Shown here: positions 44,489 through 53,206 of the stretch, in pieces
Numbering within the stretch: the first letter of the stretch is position 1
Layout: the number at the start of each line of letters is the position of its first letter
Assembly (NCBI RefSeq): GCF_002150805.1
Contig: NZ_MTBA01000001.1
Coordinates: 517,854-581,853 of the forward strand
Reading direction: 5' to 3'
Origin: Oceanospirillum sanctuarii
GTDB taxonomy: Bacteria; Pseudomonadota; Gammaproteobacteria; Pseudomonadales; Halomonadaceae
DNA length: 64,000 nt
The notes under the pieces: model-generated
Seen by the model: only the letters and a program-made list of their open reading frames with translations
Database searches by the model: none
Told to the model about the DNA's origin: nothing
Position numbers and translations under genes: made by a program

Positions 44489-44570
44489 ATCCCTCAGTCT
44501 TTTTCCTTTAAAAACACAGTTTTAATCTTATTGCATTATGGGGTTTATCCCTTATATTGTTTAAGTGAAG

Positions 44571-44586
44571 TTGACGTAAACGTCAT
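44571..44586. promoter_or_regulatory. LiuR operator of the isobutyryl-CoA operon
   Basis: TTGACGTAAACGTCAT fits TTGACGT-WW-ACGTCAA at 15 of 16 positions. It lies 170 bases upstream of the dehydrogenase ATG. Confidence 0.8.
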
Positions 44587-44755
44587 CTTTATAAAGTCGT
44601 GTTGCGGCAGACATTTTTCCGATCTAGGCAGCTCGCTTTTCTAAAGATGATCAGGCTCAGAGCCTTAGTGCACCGATGTTGAAAGAGCGGCACTAAAACA
44701 ACAGCTCTTAAAAACAGCTTTTAAACAACAAGAATGACAGCCAATGGTATGAATT

Positions 44756-45922
44756 ATGGATTTTAATCTTTCAGAAGATCAGATCGCGTTCCGCGATGCA
44801 GCGCGATCTTTTGCTCAGAATGAGATGGCTCCACATGCGGCCAAATGGGATGCCGAGCATATTTTCCCGGTTGATGTGATTAAAAAAGCCGGTGAAATGG
44901 GTTTCTGTGGAATCTACGTACCCGAAGAAGCCGGCGGCATGGGTCTTAGCCGTCTGGATGCCAGCGTGATTATTGAAGAGCTGGCCATGGGCTGCACCTC
45001 AACCACTGCCTATATCACCATTCACAATATGGCCACCTGGATGATCGCAAGCTTTGCGGCTGAAGATCTGCGTGATGAGTTTGCGCCGCAGATGGCGATG
45101 GGTGAGCTGCTGGGTTCTTACTGCCTGACAGAGCCGGGTGCTGGTTCTGATGCGGGTTCGCTGCGTACTTCTGCCCGTCGTGACGGTGATGATTACATCC
45201 TGAACGGCAGCAAAATGTTTATCTCAGGTGCTGGCAGCACCGATGTGCTGGTGGTGATGGCCCGTACCGGTACTCAGGAAGATGGCACGAAAGGCATTTC
45301 CGCATTTGTGGTACCCGCTGATGCCGAAGGTATTCACTACGGTAAAGCTGAAGAAAAAATGGGCTGGAACAGCCAGCCAACCCGCCTGATCACCTTTGAA
45401 GATGTGCGTGTACCCGCCCGTAATATTCTGGGTAAAGAGGGTGATGGTTTTAAAATCGCCATGAAGGGTCTGGATGGCGGTCGTATCAATATCGCGACCT
45501 GTTCACTGGGTGCCGCACAGGCAGCTGTCAACGATACCCAGCGCTACATGCAGGAGCGTGAGCAGTTTGGTAAGCCGCTGGCGAGCTTCCAGGCGCTGCA
45601 GTTTAAGCTGGCAGATATGGTGACTCAGCTGGTGGCATCCCGTCAGATGGTACGTCTGGCAGCATCCAAGCTGGATGAGAAAGACGGTGAGGCAACGCTT
45701 TACTGCGCTATGGCGAAGCGTTTTGCTACCGATGCCTGTTTTGAAGTAACCAATGATGCAATTCAGCTGCACGGTGGTTATGGCTATATCAAGGAATACC
45801 CTCTGGAGCGCTACATGCGTGATGCCCGTGTGCATCAGATTCTGGAAGGTACCAATGAAATTATGCGTTTAATTATTTCTCGCCGCGTCATGATGGACGG
45901 CGTTCTGGAGGTTATTCGATGA
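44756..45922 (+). CDS. Isobutyryl-CoA dehydrogenase-type acyl-CoA dehydrogenase
   Basis: The 388-residue flavoprotein starts MDFNLSEDQIAFRDAARSFA and has YCLTEPGAGSDAGSLRT (~122), MFISGAGSTDVLVVMART (~150), and the C-terminal FAD/substrate block IQLHGGYGYIKEYPLERYMRD (cut to GGYGYIKEYPLERYMRD) and the catalytic Glu loop LEGTNEIMRLIISR. This places it with ACAD8-like enzymes that make methacrylyl-CoA from isobutyryl-CoA. The gene order (hydratase, HIBYL-CoA hydrolase, mmsB after it) supports that substrate. Its stop overlaps the next start by four bases. A LiuR site lies upstream. Confidence 0.85.
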   Translation: MDFNLSEDQIAFRDAARSFAQNEMAPHAAKWDAEHIFPVDVIKKAGEMGFCGIYVPEEAGGMGLSRLDASVIIEELAMGCTSTTAYITIHNMATWMIASFAAEDLRDEFAPQMAMGELLGSYCLTEPGAGSDAGSLRTSARRDGDDYILNGSKMFISGAGSTDVLVVMARTGTQEDGTKGISAFVVPADAEGIHYGKAEEKMGWNSQPTRLITFEDVRVPARNILGKEGDGFKIAMKGLDGGRINIATCSLGAAQAAVNDTQRYMQEREQFGKPLASFQALQFKLADMVTQLVASRQMVRLAASKLDEKDGEATLYCAMAKRFATDACFEVTNDAIQLHGGYGYIKEYPLERYMRDARVHQILEGTNEIMRLIISRRVMMDGVLEVIR

Positions 45923-46722
45923 GCAATTCAAGCGTTAAGTCCACCACTGAAAAACTGCTGTTAGAAGTTCAGGGTAATACTGCAATTCTGACCATCAATA
46001 ACCCACCGGCGAACACCTGGGATGATGAGTCTCTGCCGGCGCTGAAAAAACTGATCGAAGATCTGAACGCTGATCTGGATATCTACGCGCTGGTTGTTAC
46101 CGGTCAGGGGGAGAAGTTCTTCTCTGCAGGTGCGGATCTGAATAAATTCGCTGATGGTGACAAAGCGGTGGCTCGTCACATGGCGCGTATCTTTGGTGAA
46201 GCTTTCGAAACCCTGCAGGAGTTTCGTGGTGTTTCTATTGCCGCGATCAATGGCTATGCCATGGGCGGTGGTCTGGAATGTGCGCTGGCTTGCGATATCC
46301 GTATCGCTGAAGAGCAGGCACAGATGGCGCTTCCCGAAGCGGCTGTTGGCCTTCTGCCATGTGCTGGCGGTACTCAGAACCTGTCCTGGCTGGTGGGTGA
46401 AGGTTGGGCAAAGCGCATGATTCTGTGTGGTGAGCGTGTGACCGCTGAAAAGGCAGAGAAGATCGGTCTGGTTGAAGAAGTGGTTGCTAAAGGTGAAGCA
46501 TTGGCGACTGCGATTGCTCTGGCTGAAAAAGTGGCTAAACAGAGTCCTGTAGCGGTAACTGCCTGTAAGACGCTGGTTCACAACGCCCGTGGTAATAACT
46601 CTCTGGCAGTAGGCTGCATGCAGGAACGCGAACTCTTCGTTGATCTGTTTGATACTCAGGACCAGAAAGAAGGCGTGAATGCGTTTCTGGAAAAACGTAA
46701 ACCAGAATGGAAAAACGCCTGA
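45919..46722 (+). CDS. Enoyl-CoA hydratase/crotonase (methacrylyl-CoA hydratase candidate)
   Basis: The 267-residue crotonase has the oxyanion-hole blocks SAGADLNKFADGD (~62) and AINGYAMGGGLECALACDIRIA (~110, shown as GYAMGGGLECALACDIRIA), then MALPEAAVGLLPCAGGTQNL with the catalytic Glu region. In this operon it should hydrate methacrylyl-CoA to 3-hydroxyisobutyryl-CoA. ATGA overlap with the dehydrogenase gene implies translational coupling. Confidence 0.84.
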   Translation: MSNSSVKSTTEKLLLEVQGNTAILTINNPPANTWDDESLPALKKLIEDLNADLDIYALVVTGQGEKFFSAGADLNKFADGDKAVARHMARIFGEAFETLQEFRGVSIAAINGYAMGGGLECALACDIRIAEEQAQMALPEAAVGLLPCAGGTQNLSWLVGEGWAKRMILCGERVTAEKAEKIGLVEEVVAKGEALATAIALAEKVAKQSPVAVTACKTLVHNARGNNSLAVGCMQERELFVDLFDTQDQKEGVNAFLEKRKPEWKNA

Positions 46723-46750
46723 TCCCTGTGATCAGTCTGAGGAGCCTGTG

Positions 46751-47863
46751 ATGTCTGATGCACCTGTAGTTTTTGAAGAGCTGGCAACCCGTGACGGCAA
46801 TCTGATCGGCATTGCCACTCTGAATGCCCCGAAAGCCCTGAACGCTCTGAGTCTTGAGATGATCGAGCTGATGTACCCGCAGTTTCTGGCGTGGCAGCAG
46901 AACGATCAGGTAAAAGCGGTTTGGTTACAGGGTGCCGGTGATAAAGCCTTTTGTGCCGGTGGCGATATTGTTCAGCTCTATAACTCTATGGTTGAGCATC
47001 CCGGTGGCCCGAACCCTTATGCTGAAAAGTTCTTCACGGACGAATACCGTCTGGATCACCTGATTCATACCTTCAGCAAGCCGTTTATCCTGTGGGGTAA
47101 CGGTATTGTAATGGGTGGCGGTCTGGGTCTGATGGCAGGTGCCAGTCACCGCGTGGTAACCGAGTCTGCCCGTATTGCGATGCCAGAAATTACCATTGGC
47201 CTGTATCCCGATGTTGGTGGTAGCTACTTCCTGAACCGTATGCCGGGGCGCACGGGTCTGTTCCTGGGTCTGACCGGTGCCAACATCAATGCCGCTGATG
47301 CTTTGTTTGTCGGTCTGGGTGATCGTTTTGTGACCCATGATCGTCGTGAAGCAACTTTTGATGCTCTGAAGTCAGCAGATTGGTCGGGTGATGCTGAGAC
47401 TGTTGTGAATCAGGTGCTGCGTCAGCAGGAATCACAAAGCCTTGAGGCAATGCCTACGTCGCCGGTTCGCGATCATTTTGACCTGATTCAGCAACTGACC
47501 GATGCCGATGATGTGGCCACTCTGGTTAAGCAGATCACATCCATTAAAACAGAAGATAAGTGGCTGTCCCGTGCCGCAGGTACTCTGGCGGCAGGTTCGC
47601 CAACGGCGATGCAGCTGATCGTGCGTCAGCTGAAAGCAACCCGTCAGATGTCACTGGCTGAAGTATTCCGTTCAGAGCTGAACCTGTCGGTTCAGGCGGC
47701 CTGCAAAGGTGAGTTTGCAGAAGGTATTCGGGCTTTGCTGATCGACAAAGATCGTGAGCCGAAATGGCATAGCACCGATGTCGCAGTGGTTGATGGTGAC
47801 TGGCTGGATAGTTTCTTTGAGCCGGTTTGGCCGGAAGCAGAGCATCCGCTGAATGATCTTTAA
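46751..47863 (+). CDS. 3-hydroxyisobutyryl-CoA hydrolase
   Basis: The ~370-residue crotonase-fold hydrolase is longer than the hydratases and has AFCAGGDIVQLYNSM (~68), the FTDEYRLDHLIHTF block typical of HIBYL-CoA hydrolases (~92), GIVMGGGLGLMAGASHRVV (~117) and MPEITIGLYPDVGGSYFL (~142). It releases free 3-hydroxyisobutyrate for MmsB. I chose the ATG at 46751 because GAGGAG lies upstream; the open frame extends 72 bases further, overlapping the hydratase end. Confidence 0.87.
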   Translation: MSDAPVVFEELATRDGNLIGIATLNAPKALNALSLEMIELMYPQFLAWQQNDQVKAVWLQGAGDKAFCAGGDIVQLYNSMVEHPGGPNPYAEKFFTDEYRLDHLIHTFSKPFILWGNGIVMGGGLGLMAGASHRVVTESARIAMPEITIGLYPDVGGSYFLNRMPGRTGLFLGLTGANINAADALFVGLGDRFVTHDRREATFDALKSADWSGDAETVVNQVLRQQESQSLEAMPTSPVRDHFDLIQQLTDADDVATLVKQITSIKTEDKWLSRAAGTLAAGSPTAMQLIVRQLKATRQMSLAEVFRSELNLSVQAACKGEFAEGIRALLIDKDREPKWHSTDVAVVDGDWLDSFFEPVWPEAEHPLNDL

Positions 47864-47985
47864 TCCGCTGGTGTAAAAATTCAGGGCGGAGCAGCTCATC
47901 TGTTCTGGCCGCAAGACCAAGCTAACAGTTAAAACAATCTACAAAACAAGCTAATAATCAAAACAAGAACAAATGGAGATTACAG

Positions 47986-48876
47986 ATGGCTAAGATCGCA
48001 TTTATCGGTTTAGGCAATATGGGTGGCCCTATGGCTGTGAATCTGGTTAAAGCGGGTCATGAAGTGACCGTTTTTGACCTGGTTCCAGCTGCTGTGGAAG
48101 CTGCAGTTGCAGAAGGTGCCCAGTCTGCTGTATCCGCAGAAGCTGCAGCAACCAGCAAGGACTTTGTTATCTCTATGCTGCCGGCTCAGCAGCATGTTGA
48201 AGGCCTGTATATCGATCAGGCGGGCCTGCTGGATATCGTTGATAAGAACACTGTGATCATCGACTCCAGCACCATTGCTGCAGAATCTGCTCAGCGTGTT
48301 GCTGCTGAAGCTGAAAAGCGTGGCATCAAGATGGTTGATGCGCCGGTATCCGGCGGTGTAGGTGGTGCCAAGGCAGGTACTCTGTCCTTTATCGTGGGCG
48401 GTACTGAAGAAGCCTTCGAACTGGTTAAGCCGATTCTGGAAGCGATGGGTAAAAACATCTTCCACGCGGGTGCGTCTGGTGCTGGTCAGGTTGCTAAAGT
48501 GTGCAACAACATGCTGCTGGCGATTCTGATGGCGGGTACCACTGAAGCGATCGGTATGGGCGTCAAGAACGGTCTGGATCCTGCGGTACTGTCCGACATT
48601 ATGTCGAAGAGCTCCGGTAACAACTGGGCGCTGCAGGTGTACAACCCGTATCCGGGCGTAATGGAAGGTGTGCCTTCTTCTAACAACTATCAGGGCGGCT
48701 TTATGGTTGACCTGATGGCGAAAGATCTGGGTCTGGCGTTTGATTCCGCAGTGAAATCCCGCTGCAGTATTCCTATGGGCTCTATGGCTCGTAACCTGTT
48801 TGCGATGCATGCTGCAAACGGTAATGGCTCTCTGGACTTCTCCAGCATTCAGAAAATGTTTGCTGATCTGGACTAA
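47986..48876 (+). CDS. mmsB: 3-hydroxyisobutyrate dehydrogenase
   Basis: The 296-residue beta-hydroxyacid dehydrogenase has the NAD motif MAKIAFIGLGNMGGPMAVNL, the substrate loop MVDAPVSGGVGGAKAGTLSF (~118) and the catalytic Lys in GAGQVAKVCNNMLL (~170), then KDLGLAFD near the end. It oxidises 3-hydroxyisobutyrate to methylmalonate semialdehyde, the substrate of MmsA. GGAG precedes the ATG. It is 122 bases after the hydrolase and probably cotranscribed. Confidence 0.9.
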   Translation: MAKIAFIGLGNMGGPMAVNLVKAGHEVTVFDLVPAAVEAAVAEGAQSAVSAEAAATSKDFVISMLPAQQHVEGLYIDQAGLLDIVDKNTVIIDSSTIAAESAQRVAAEAEKRGIKMVDAPVSGGVGGAKAGTLSFIVGGTEEAFELVKPILEAMGKNIFHAGASGAGQVAKVCNNMLLAILMAGTTEAIGMGVKNGLDPAVLSDIMSKSSGNNWALQVYNPYPGVMEGVPSSNNYQGGFMVDLMAKDLGLAFDSAVKSRCSIPMGSMARNLFAMHAANGNGSLDFSSIQKMFADLD

Positions 48877-49254
48877 GAGCACCTGAGCTCTGTATCCCTT
48901 TGGTGATCCGTTGCTATTGTCGAAAATCAAGGCATGGTGGGTTCACCAAAGCAGGTGCAGGGCTTTTCTTTTGTAATGCCTTTATGCCTGATATCTTCGT
49001 CAGGTGGCCCGAGCAGGAGTTTGGGCAGGTTATTCGCTAACCCGCGAATAGCAGCTTCTTCGGAAGCTATAGAAAACCGATTCAGTAATAAAACAGTTTT
49101 AGTTAATAAAAATAAGAAGCACTGAAAACTGATCCTGAATCTGAGGTTTTTAGAAAATTTTGAAAACATCGGATACTGTGATTCAAATTTTCAGTCATGT
49201 TTGCCGCAATAAGTTTGCCCGGGACGATCCCTGAGGCAAAACAATAACAAATGG
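48877..49254. other. Intergenic region between mmsB and prpE
   Basis: In 378 bases I see a pair of hairpins (49031-49068) and an AT-rich stretch that could hold the prpE promoter. No gene is supported. Confidence 0.7.
49031..49068 (+). other. Two tandem hairpins downstream of mmsB
   Basis: TATTCGC-TAACCC-GCGAATA is followed two bases later by AGCTTC-TTCG-GAAGCT, the latter with a stable UUCG tetraloop in RNA. There is no T-run after them; they may protect the 3' end of the operon mRNA or help stop it. Confidence 0.5.
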
Positions 49255-51162
49255 ATGGCCGATATGAGTTATGCAAGTGAATATCAGCGTTCGCTGAACG
49301 AACCGGAAGCATTCTGGAAAGATCAGGCTGAAAACATCGCCTGGTTCAAAAAACCGGAATCGATTCTGGAAGCCCTCGACGACGGTACCCACCGTTGGTT
49401 CGCCGATGGTGAGCTGAACAGCAGCTATCTGGCACTCGATTATCAGATCGAACAGGGACGAGGTGAGCAGACCGCGCTTATCTATGATTCTCCCGCCACA
49501 AATTCCAAGAAACAATTTACCTATAACGAACTGCGCGATCAGGTAGCACAGTTTGCCGGTGCTCTGACCAGTCTGGGTGTAGGCAAAGGTGATGGTGTTA
49601 TCATCTATATGCCGATGGTACCGGAAGCGGGTATCGCCATGCTGGCTTGTGCCCGTATCGGCGCAGTTCACTCCGTGGTGTTTGGAGGTTTTGCCCCTCA
49701 CGAACTGGCGATCCGCATCAATGATGCCAAGCCGAAAGTGGTTTTAACCGCATCCTGTGGTATCGAATTCACCAAAGTCATCGAATACAAGCCGCTGGTT
49801 GATGCTGCTATGGATCAGGCAGAACATAAGCCGGAGCGGGTAGTGGTGCTGCAGCGCCCTCAGGCGAAAGCCCAGATGCAGGCGGGGCGTGATCTGGATT
49901 GGTATGAGCTGTTTGATCAGTCTTCGCCGGTAGGTTGCACACCGATGAAGAGCACTGATCCGCTTTATATCATGTACACCTCGGGTACCACAGGTAAGCC
50001 TAAAGGTATTGTTCGTGATAATGGCGGCCATGCGGTGGCGCTTTATTACGCGCTGCGCAATATCTACAACATGCAGGCCGGTGATGTCTGGATGGGTTGC
50101 TCCGATGTAGGTTGGGTCGTTGGTCACTCTTTCATTATGTATGGCCCGCTGATGGGCGGTTGCACGACTGTCTTCTTCGAAGGTAAGCCGGTGCGTACGC
50201 CGGATGCCGGTACCTTCTGGCGTGTCGTTGAAGAGTATAAAGTGAACGGTATGTTTGCGGCGCCAACGGCGTTCCGTGCAATCCGTAAAGAAGACCCGGA
50301 AGGTAATCTCTTCCGTCAGTACGACGTTTCCTCTCTTAAACACATTTTCGTAGCGGGTGAGAAGCTGGATTCTCCGACCTATCACTGGCTGCATGAGATC
50401 TCTCAGAAACCTATCTATGACCACTGGTGGCAAACAGAGACCGGTTGGCCGGTAACAGCTCCTGCGACTGCGTTAGGCTCAACGGATATTCGTGTGGGTT
50501 CTACAAACCGAGCAGTTGCTGGTTATGACGTTCAGGTGCTGGACCCGATGGGGCATCAACTGGGTGCGAATGAGAATGGTGGCATTGCCATTAAGCTGCC
50601 ATTGCCACCGGGTTGCGCCCAGACACTCTGGAATGATCATGAGCGTTATCTGAGTTCCTATCTTGGCGATTACCCGGGTTACTACCACACAGGTGATGGT
50701 GGCTATATCGATGAAAACGGCTTTGTTTACATCATGGGGCGTACCGATGATGTGATTAACGTCTCCGGTCATCGTCTTTCTACCGGTGAAATGGAAGAGC
50801 TGGTTGCCAAGCACCCTGCAGTTGCCGAGTGTGCTGTGATCGGCGTGCAGGAGTCCCTGAAGGGGCAGGTGCCGGTTGGTCTGATCCTGTTGAAAGATGG
50901 TGTCGATATTCAGGAAGAAGAGCTGGAGAAAGAGCTGGTCGCTATGATCCGTGAACAGATCGGTGCGATTGCCTGTTTCCAGCGAGCGCTTGTGGTGGAT
51001 CGTTTGCCTAAGACACGATCCGGTAAGATTCTTCGTGCTGTGCTGCGTAAGATCGCTAATGGTGAGTCTTATGCAATGCCTTCGACGATTGATGACGAAT
51101 CTATCCTTCCTGAAATTACCGAGAAAATGGTGAGTGAAGGTTTGGCGCCTGAGCCAGCCTGA
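49255..51162 (+). CDS. prpE: Propionyl-CoA synthetase
   Basis: The 635-residue ACS-like enzyme has the PrpE N-terminal domain (SEYQRSLNEPEAFWKDQAE), the P-loop YIMYTSGTTGKPKGIVRDNG (~240), DHWWQTETGWPV (~388), YHTGDGGYIDENGFVYIMG (~478) and the acetylatable catalytic Lys in LPKTRSGKILRAVLRK (~590). The GIVRDNGGHAVAL block separates PrpE from acetyl-CoA synthetase. It makes propionyl-CoA from free propionate and may also accept other short acids. The start could be the ATG at 49255 or the one nine bases later; neither has a strong ribosome site. Confidence 0.87.
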   Translation: MADMSYASEYQRSLNEPEAFWKDQAENIAWFKKPESILEALDDGTHRWFADGELNSSYLALDYQIEQGRGEQTALIYDSPATNSKKQFTYNELRDQVAQFAGALTSLGVGKGDGVIIYMPMVPEAGIAMLACARIGAVHSVVFGGFAPHELAIRINDAKPKVVLTASCGIEFTKVIEYKPLVDAAMDQAEHKPERVVVLQRPQAKAQMQAGRDLDWYELFDQSSPVGCTPMKSTDPLYIMYTSGTTGKPKGIVRDNGGHAVALYYALRNIYNMQAGDVWMGCSDVGWVVGHSFIMYGPLMGGCTTVFFEGKPVRTPDAGTFWRVVEEYKVNGMFAAPTAFRAIRKEDPEGNLFRQYDVSSLKHIFVAGEKLDSPTYHWLHEISQKPIYDHWWQTETGWPVTAPATALGSTDIRVGSTNRAVAGYDVQVLDPMGHQLGANENGGIAIKLPLPPGCAQTLWNDHERYLSSYLGDYPGYYHTGDGGYIDENGFVYIMGRTDDVINVSGHRLSTGEMEELVAKHPAVAECAVIGVQESLKGQVPVGLILLKDGVDIQEEELEKELVAMIREQIGAIACFQRALVVDRLPKTRSGKILRAVLRKIANGESYAMPSTIDDESILPEITEKMVSEGLAPEPA

Positions 51163-51596
51163 GAGTAATTTCAAACTAAAGGCGGAAGCGGGGTGATTTT
51201 TTTGGATTTCGCTCTTCTTCTGCCTTGCAAGCAAATGTGTTGTTCCAACTTGCTGTTTTTAAAGAATTTATTAGCGGTTTATCAAGTGACTGAATAGTCT
51301 CTTTTTTGCAACAAATGACTGCAGATAGTCACAAGTTTCAAACATTGTTAGCCATTGGTCTAATAGGTAAAAAAAGGGATTGTACGGGCTTTTTAAACCC
51401 TATATGTTACGTTTACGTAAAGGTTATTTATAACCCTTTCGCTGATCTGTCCGGCTGCTGAATTTGATCATTCAGGCAATAAAAACAACAAGGTCGGATG
51501 GACTTCAGATCAGCATAAAACAATAACAATACAATTTATGGAGTGTGATCTGTCTGCTGACAGACGGAATTACATTCCGGCTACGAGGACTTTGGA
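51163..51596. other. Control region of the Liv-type transporter operon
   Basis: These 434 bases contain a LiuR operator at 51406-51421 about 176 bases before the first ATG. The rest is AT-rich and shows no gene. Confidence 0.75.
51406..51421. promoter_or_regulatory. LiuR operator of the transporter operon
   Basis: GTTACGTTTACGTAAA carries the core ACGTTTACGT palindrome seen in the liuR site; only the outermost base of the left arm differs. Confidence 0.68.
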
Positions 51597-52352
51597 ATGA
51601 GCCAAGATTTTGTGCTGGAAACCCAGGGCTTGATCAAAGAGTTTAAAGGTTTTACCGCTGTTGATGATGTTAATCTTCAGGTTCAGCGCGGTCACATCCA
51701 TGCTCTGATCGGACCTAATGGTGCAGGTAAGACCACCTGTTTCAACCTGCTGACTAAGTTTCTGACGCCGACTCATGGAAAGATCCTGTTTAACGGCACG
51801 GACATTACCCATCAGTCACCTACTGATATTGCCAAAATGGGTATGGTTCGGTCTTTTCAGATCTCCGCTGTATTTCCCCATCTGACGGTTATGGATAACG
51901 TGCGTATCGCCCTTCAGCGCAAGCTGGGTACGTCTTTCCACTTCTGGAAATCCGACCGTTCACTCAATGTACTTAATGACCGCGCCATGGAGCTGCTTGA
52001 AGAAGTGGATCTGGCAAAATGGGCGGACACCATCACTGTTGAAATGCCATATGGCCGTAAGCGTGCCCTTGAGCTGGCGACCACTCTGGCTCTTGAGCCT
52101 GAGCTGATGCTGCTTGATGAGCCGACTCAGGGTATGGGGCATGAAGATGTTGAACGTGTGATGGCTCTGATCAAGAAGGTTTCTGTCGGTCGAACCATTT
52201 TGATGGTTGAGCATAACCTGCACGTTGTATCCAGTCTGTCTGATCGTATTACGGTTCTGCAGCGTGGTGCCGTGTTGACTGAAGGCCCTTATGAAGAGGT
52301 TTCTCAGAACCCTCAGGTACGCGAAGCTTACATGGGGAGTGAAGCAGCATGA
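51597..52352 (+). CDS. livG: Branched-chain/short-chain-acid ABC transporter ATPase (LivG-like)
   Basis: The 251-residue ATPase has Walker A IGPNGAGKTTCFNLLT (~38), the LivG-type FNGTDITHQSPTDIAKMGMVRSFQ block (cut to ITHQSPTDIAKMGMVRSFQ), a Q-loop, signature-like MPYGRKRALELATTLALEPELM (with GRKRALE in place of LSGGQ), Walker B LLDEPTQGMG and the H-loop MVEHNLH. It overlaps livF by four bases. With the rest of the operon it would import a branched-chain amino acid or a related compound; the ligand is not fixed. Confidence 0.83.
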   Translation: MSQDFVLETQGLIKEFKGFTAVDDVNLQVQRGHIHALIGPNGAGKTTCFNLLTKFLTPTHGKILFNGTDITHQSPTDIAKMGMVRSFQISAVFPHLTVMDNVRIALQRKLGTSFHFWKSDRSLNVLNDRAMELLEEVDLAKWADTITVEMPYGRKRALELATTLALEPELMLLDEPTQGMGHEDVERVMALIKKVSVGRTILMVEHNLHVVSSLSDRITVLQRGAVLTEGPYEEVSQNPQVREAYMGSEAA

Positions 52353-53071
52353 ATGCACATCAGAAAGTTGATATGGAACAGCTGCGTATTGCTGATCTGC
52401 ACGCTTTTTACGGTGAGTCTCATATCCTTCATGGTATCGATATGAAGGTAAACCGTGGTGAGCTGGTTACTCTGCTGGGGCGTAACGGTTCTGGTCGTTC
52501 CACCACCCTGAAGTCCATCATGAATATGGTGGGCAAGCGTACAGGCTCCATCATGGTGAACGGTAACGAAACCGTTGGTATGCCAGCGCACCAGATTGCT
52601 CATTTAGGTGTGGGTTTCTGCCCTGAAGAGCGCGGTATCTTCTCCAGTCTGAATGTTGAAGAAAACCTGATGCTGCCACCTACAGTTCGCAGTGGCGGTA
52701 TGTCTCTGGATGAAATCTACGAGATGTTCCCAAACCTGTATGAGCGTCGCACCAGTCAAGGTACACGTTTGTCCGGTGGTGAGCAGCAGATGCTGGCAAT
52801 GGCCCGTATTCTGCGTACCGGAGCGAACCTGTTGCTGTTGGACGAGATCACCGAAGGTCTGGCGCCGGTTATCGTGCAGACGCTGGGCGAAGTACTGCTG
52901 AAACTGAAAGACAAAGGTTTAACGATTGTGTTGGTTGAGCAGAACTTCCGTTTTGCAGCACCTCTGGCTGACCGACACTATCTGATGGAACATGGTTCGA
53001 TCGTTGAAGAGATCGCAAGCGACGAACTGGAAGATAAAATGGATTTGCTGAACACCTATCTGGGTGTTTAA
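52349..53071 (+). CDS. livF: Branched-chain-type ABC transporter ATPase (LivF-like) with Arg in Walker A
   Basis: The 240-residue ATPase has FYGESHILHGIDMKV (~22), Walker A LLGRNGSGRSTTLKSI (~42), signature TRLSGGEQQMLAMARIL (~145), Walker B LLLDEITEGLAPVI (~165) and the H-loop-region IVLVEQNFRFA. The invariant Walker A lysine is Arg (codon CGT), a change I have seen described in some LivF-type sequences but which normally weakens ATP hydrolysis. LivG keeps its Lys, so the dimer may hydrolyse at one site. A second ATG at 52373 is possible. Confidence 0.83.
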   Translation: MNAHQKVDMEQLRIADLHAFYGESHILHGIDMKVNRGELVTLLGRNGSGRSTTLKSIMNMVGKRTGSIMVNGNETVGMPAHQIAHLGVGFCPEERGIFSSLNVEENLMLPPTVRSGGMSLDEIYEMFPNLYERRTSQGTRLSGGEQQMLAMARILRTGANLLLLDEITEGLAPVIVQTLGEVLLKLKDKGLTIVLVEQNFRFAAPLADRHYLMEHGSIVEEIASDELEDKMDLLNTYLGV

Positions 53072-53206
53072 GACTGCACAGCCACGAGGGCAAGTGCAGC
53101 CGGGCAAACAAAAATAACAAGTGCCTAACCAGGTTTTGCAATAACCGCAATAACCAACCCTAAAAACCACAACAACAATAACAACGCGAAAGCGATGGAG
53201 TGGACT

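Larger units (their letters stand above)
44372..44755. other. Intergenic region between mmsA and the acyl-CoA dehydrogenase operon
   Basis: This 384-base stretch holds the mmsA terminator (44455-44488) and a LiuR operator (44571-44586). No coding region is supported. Confidence 0.75.
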
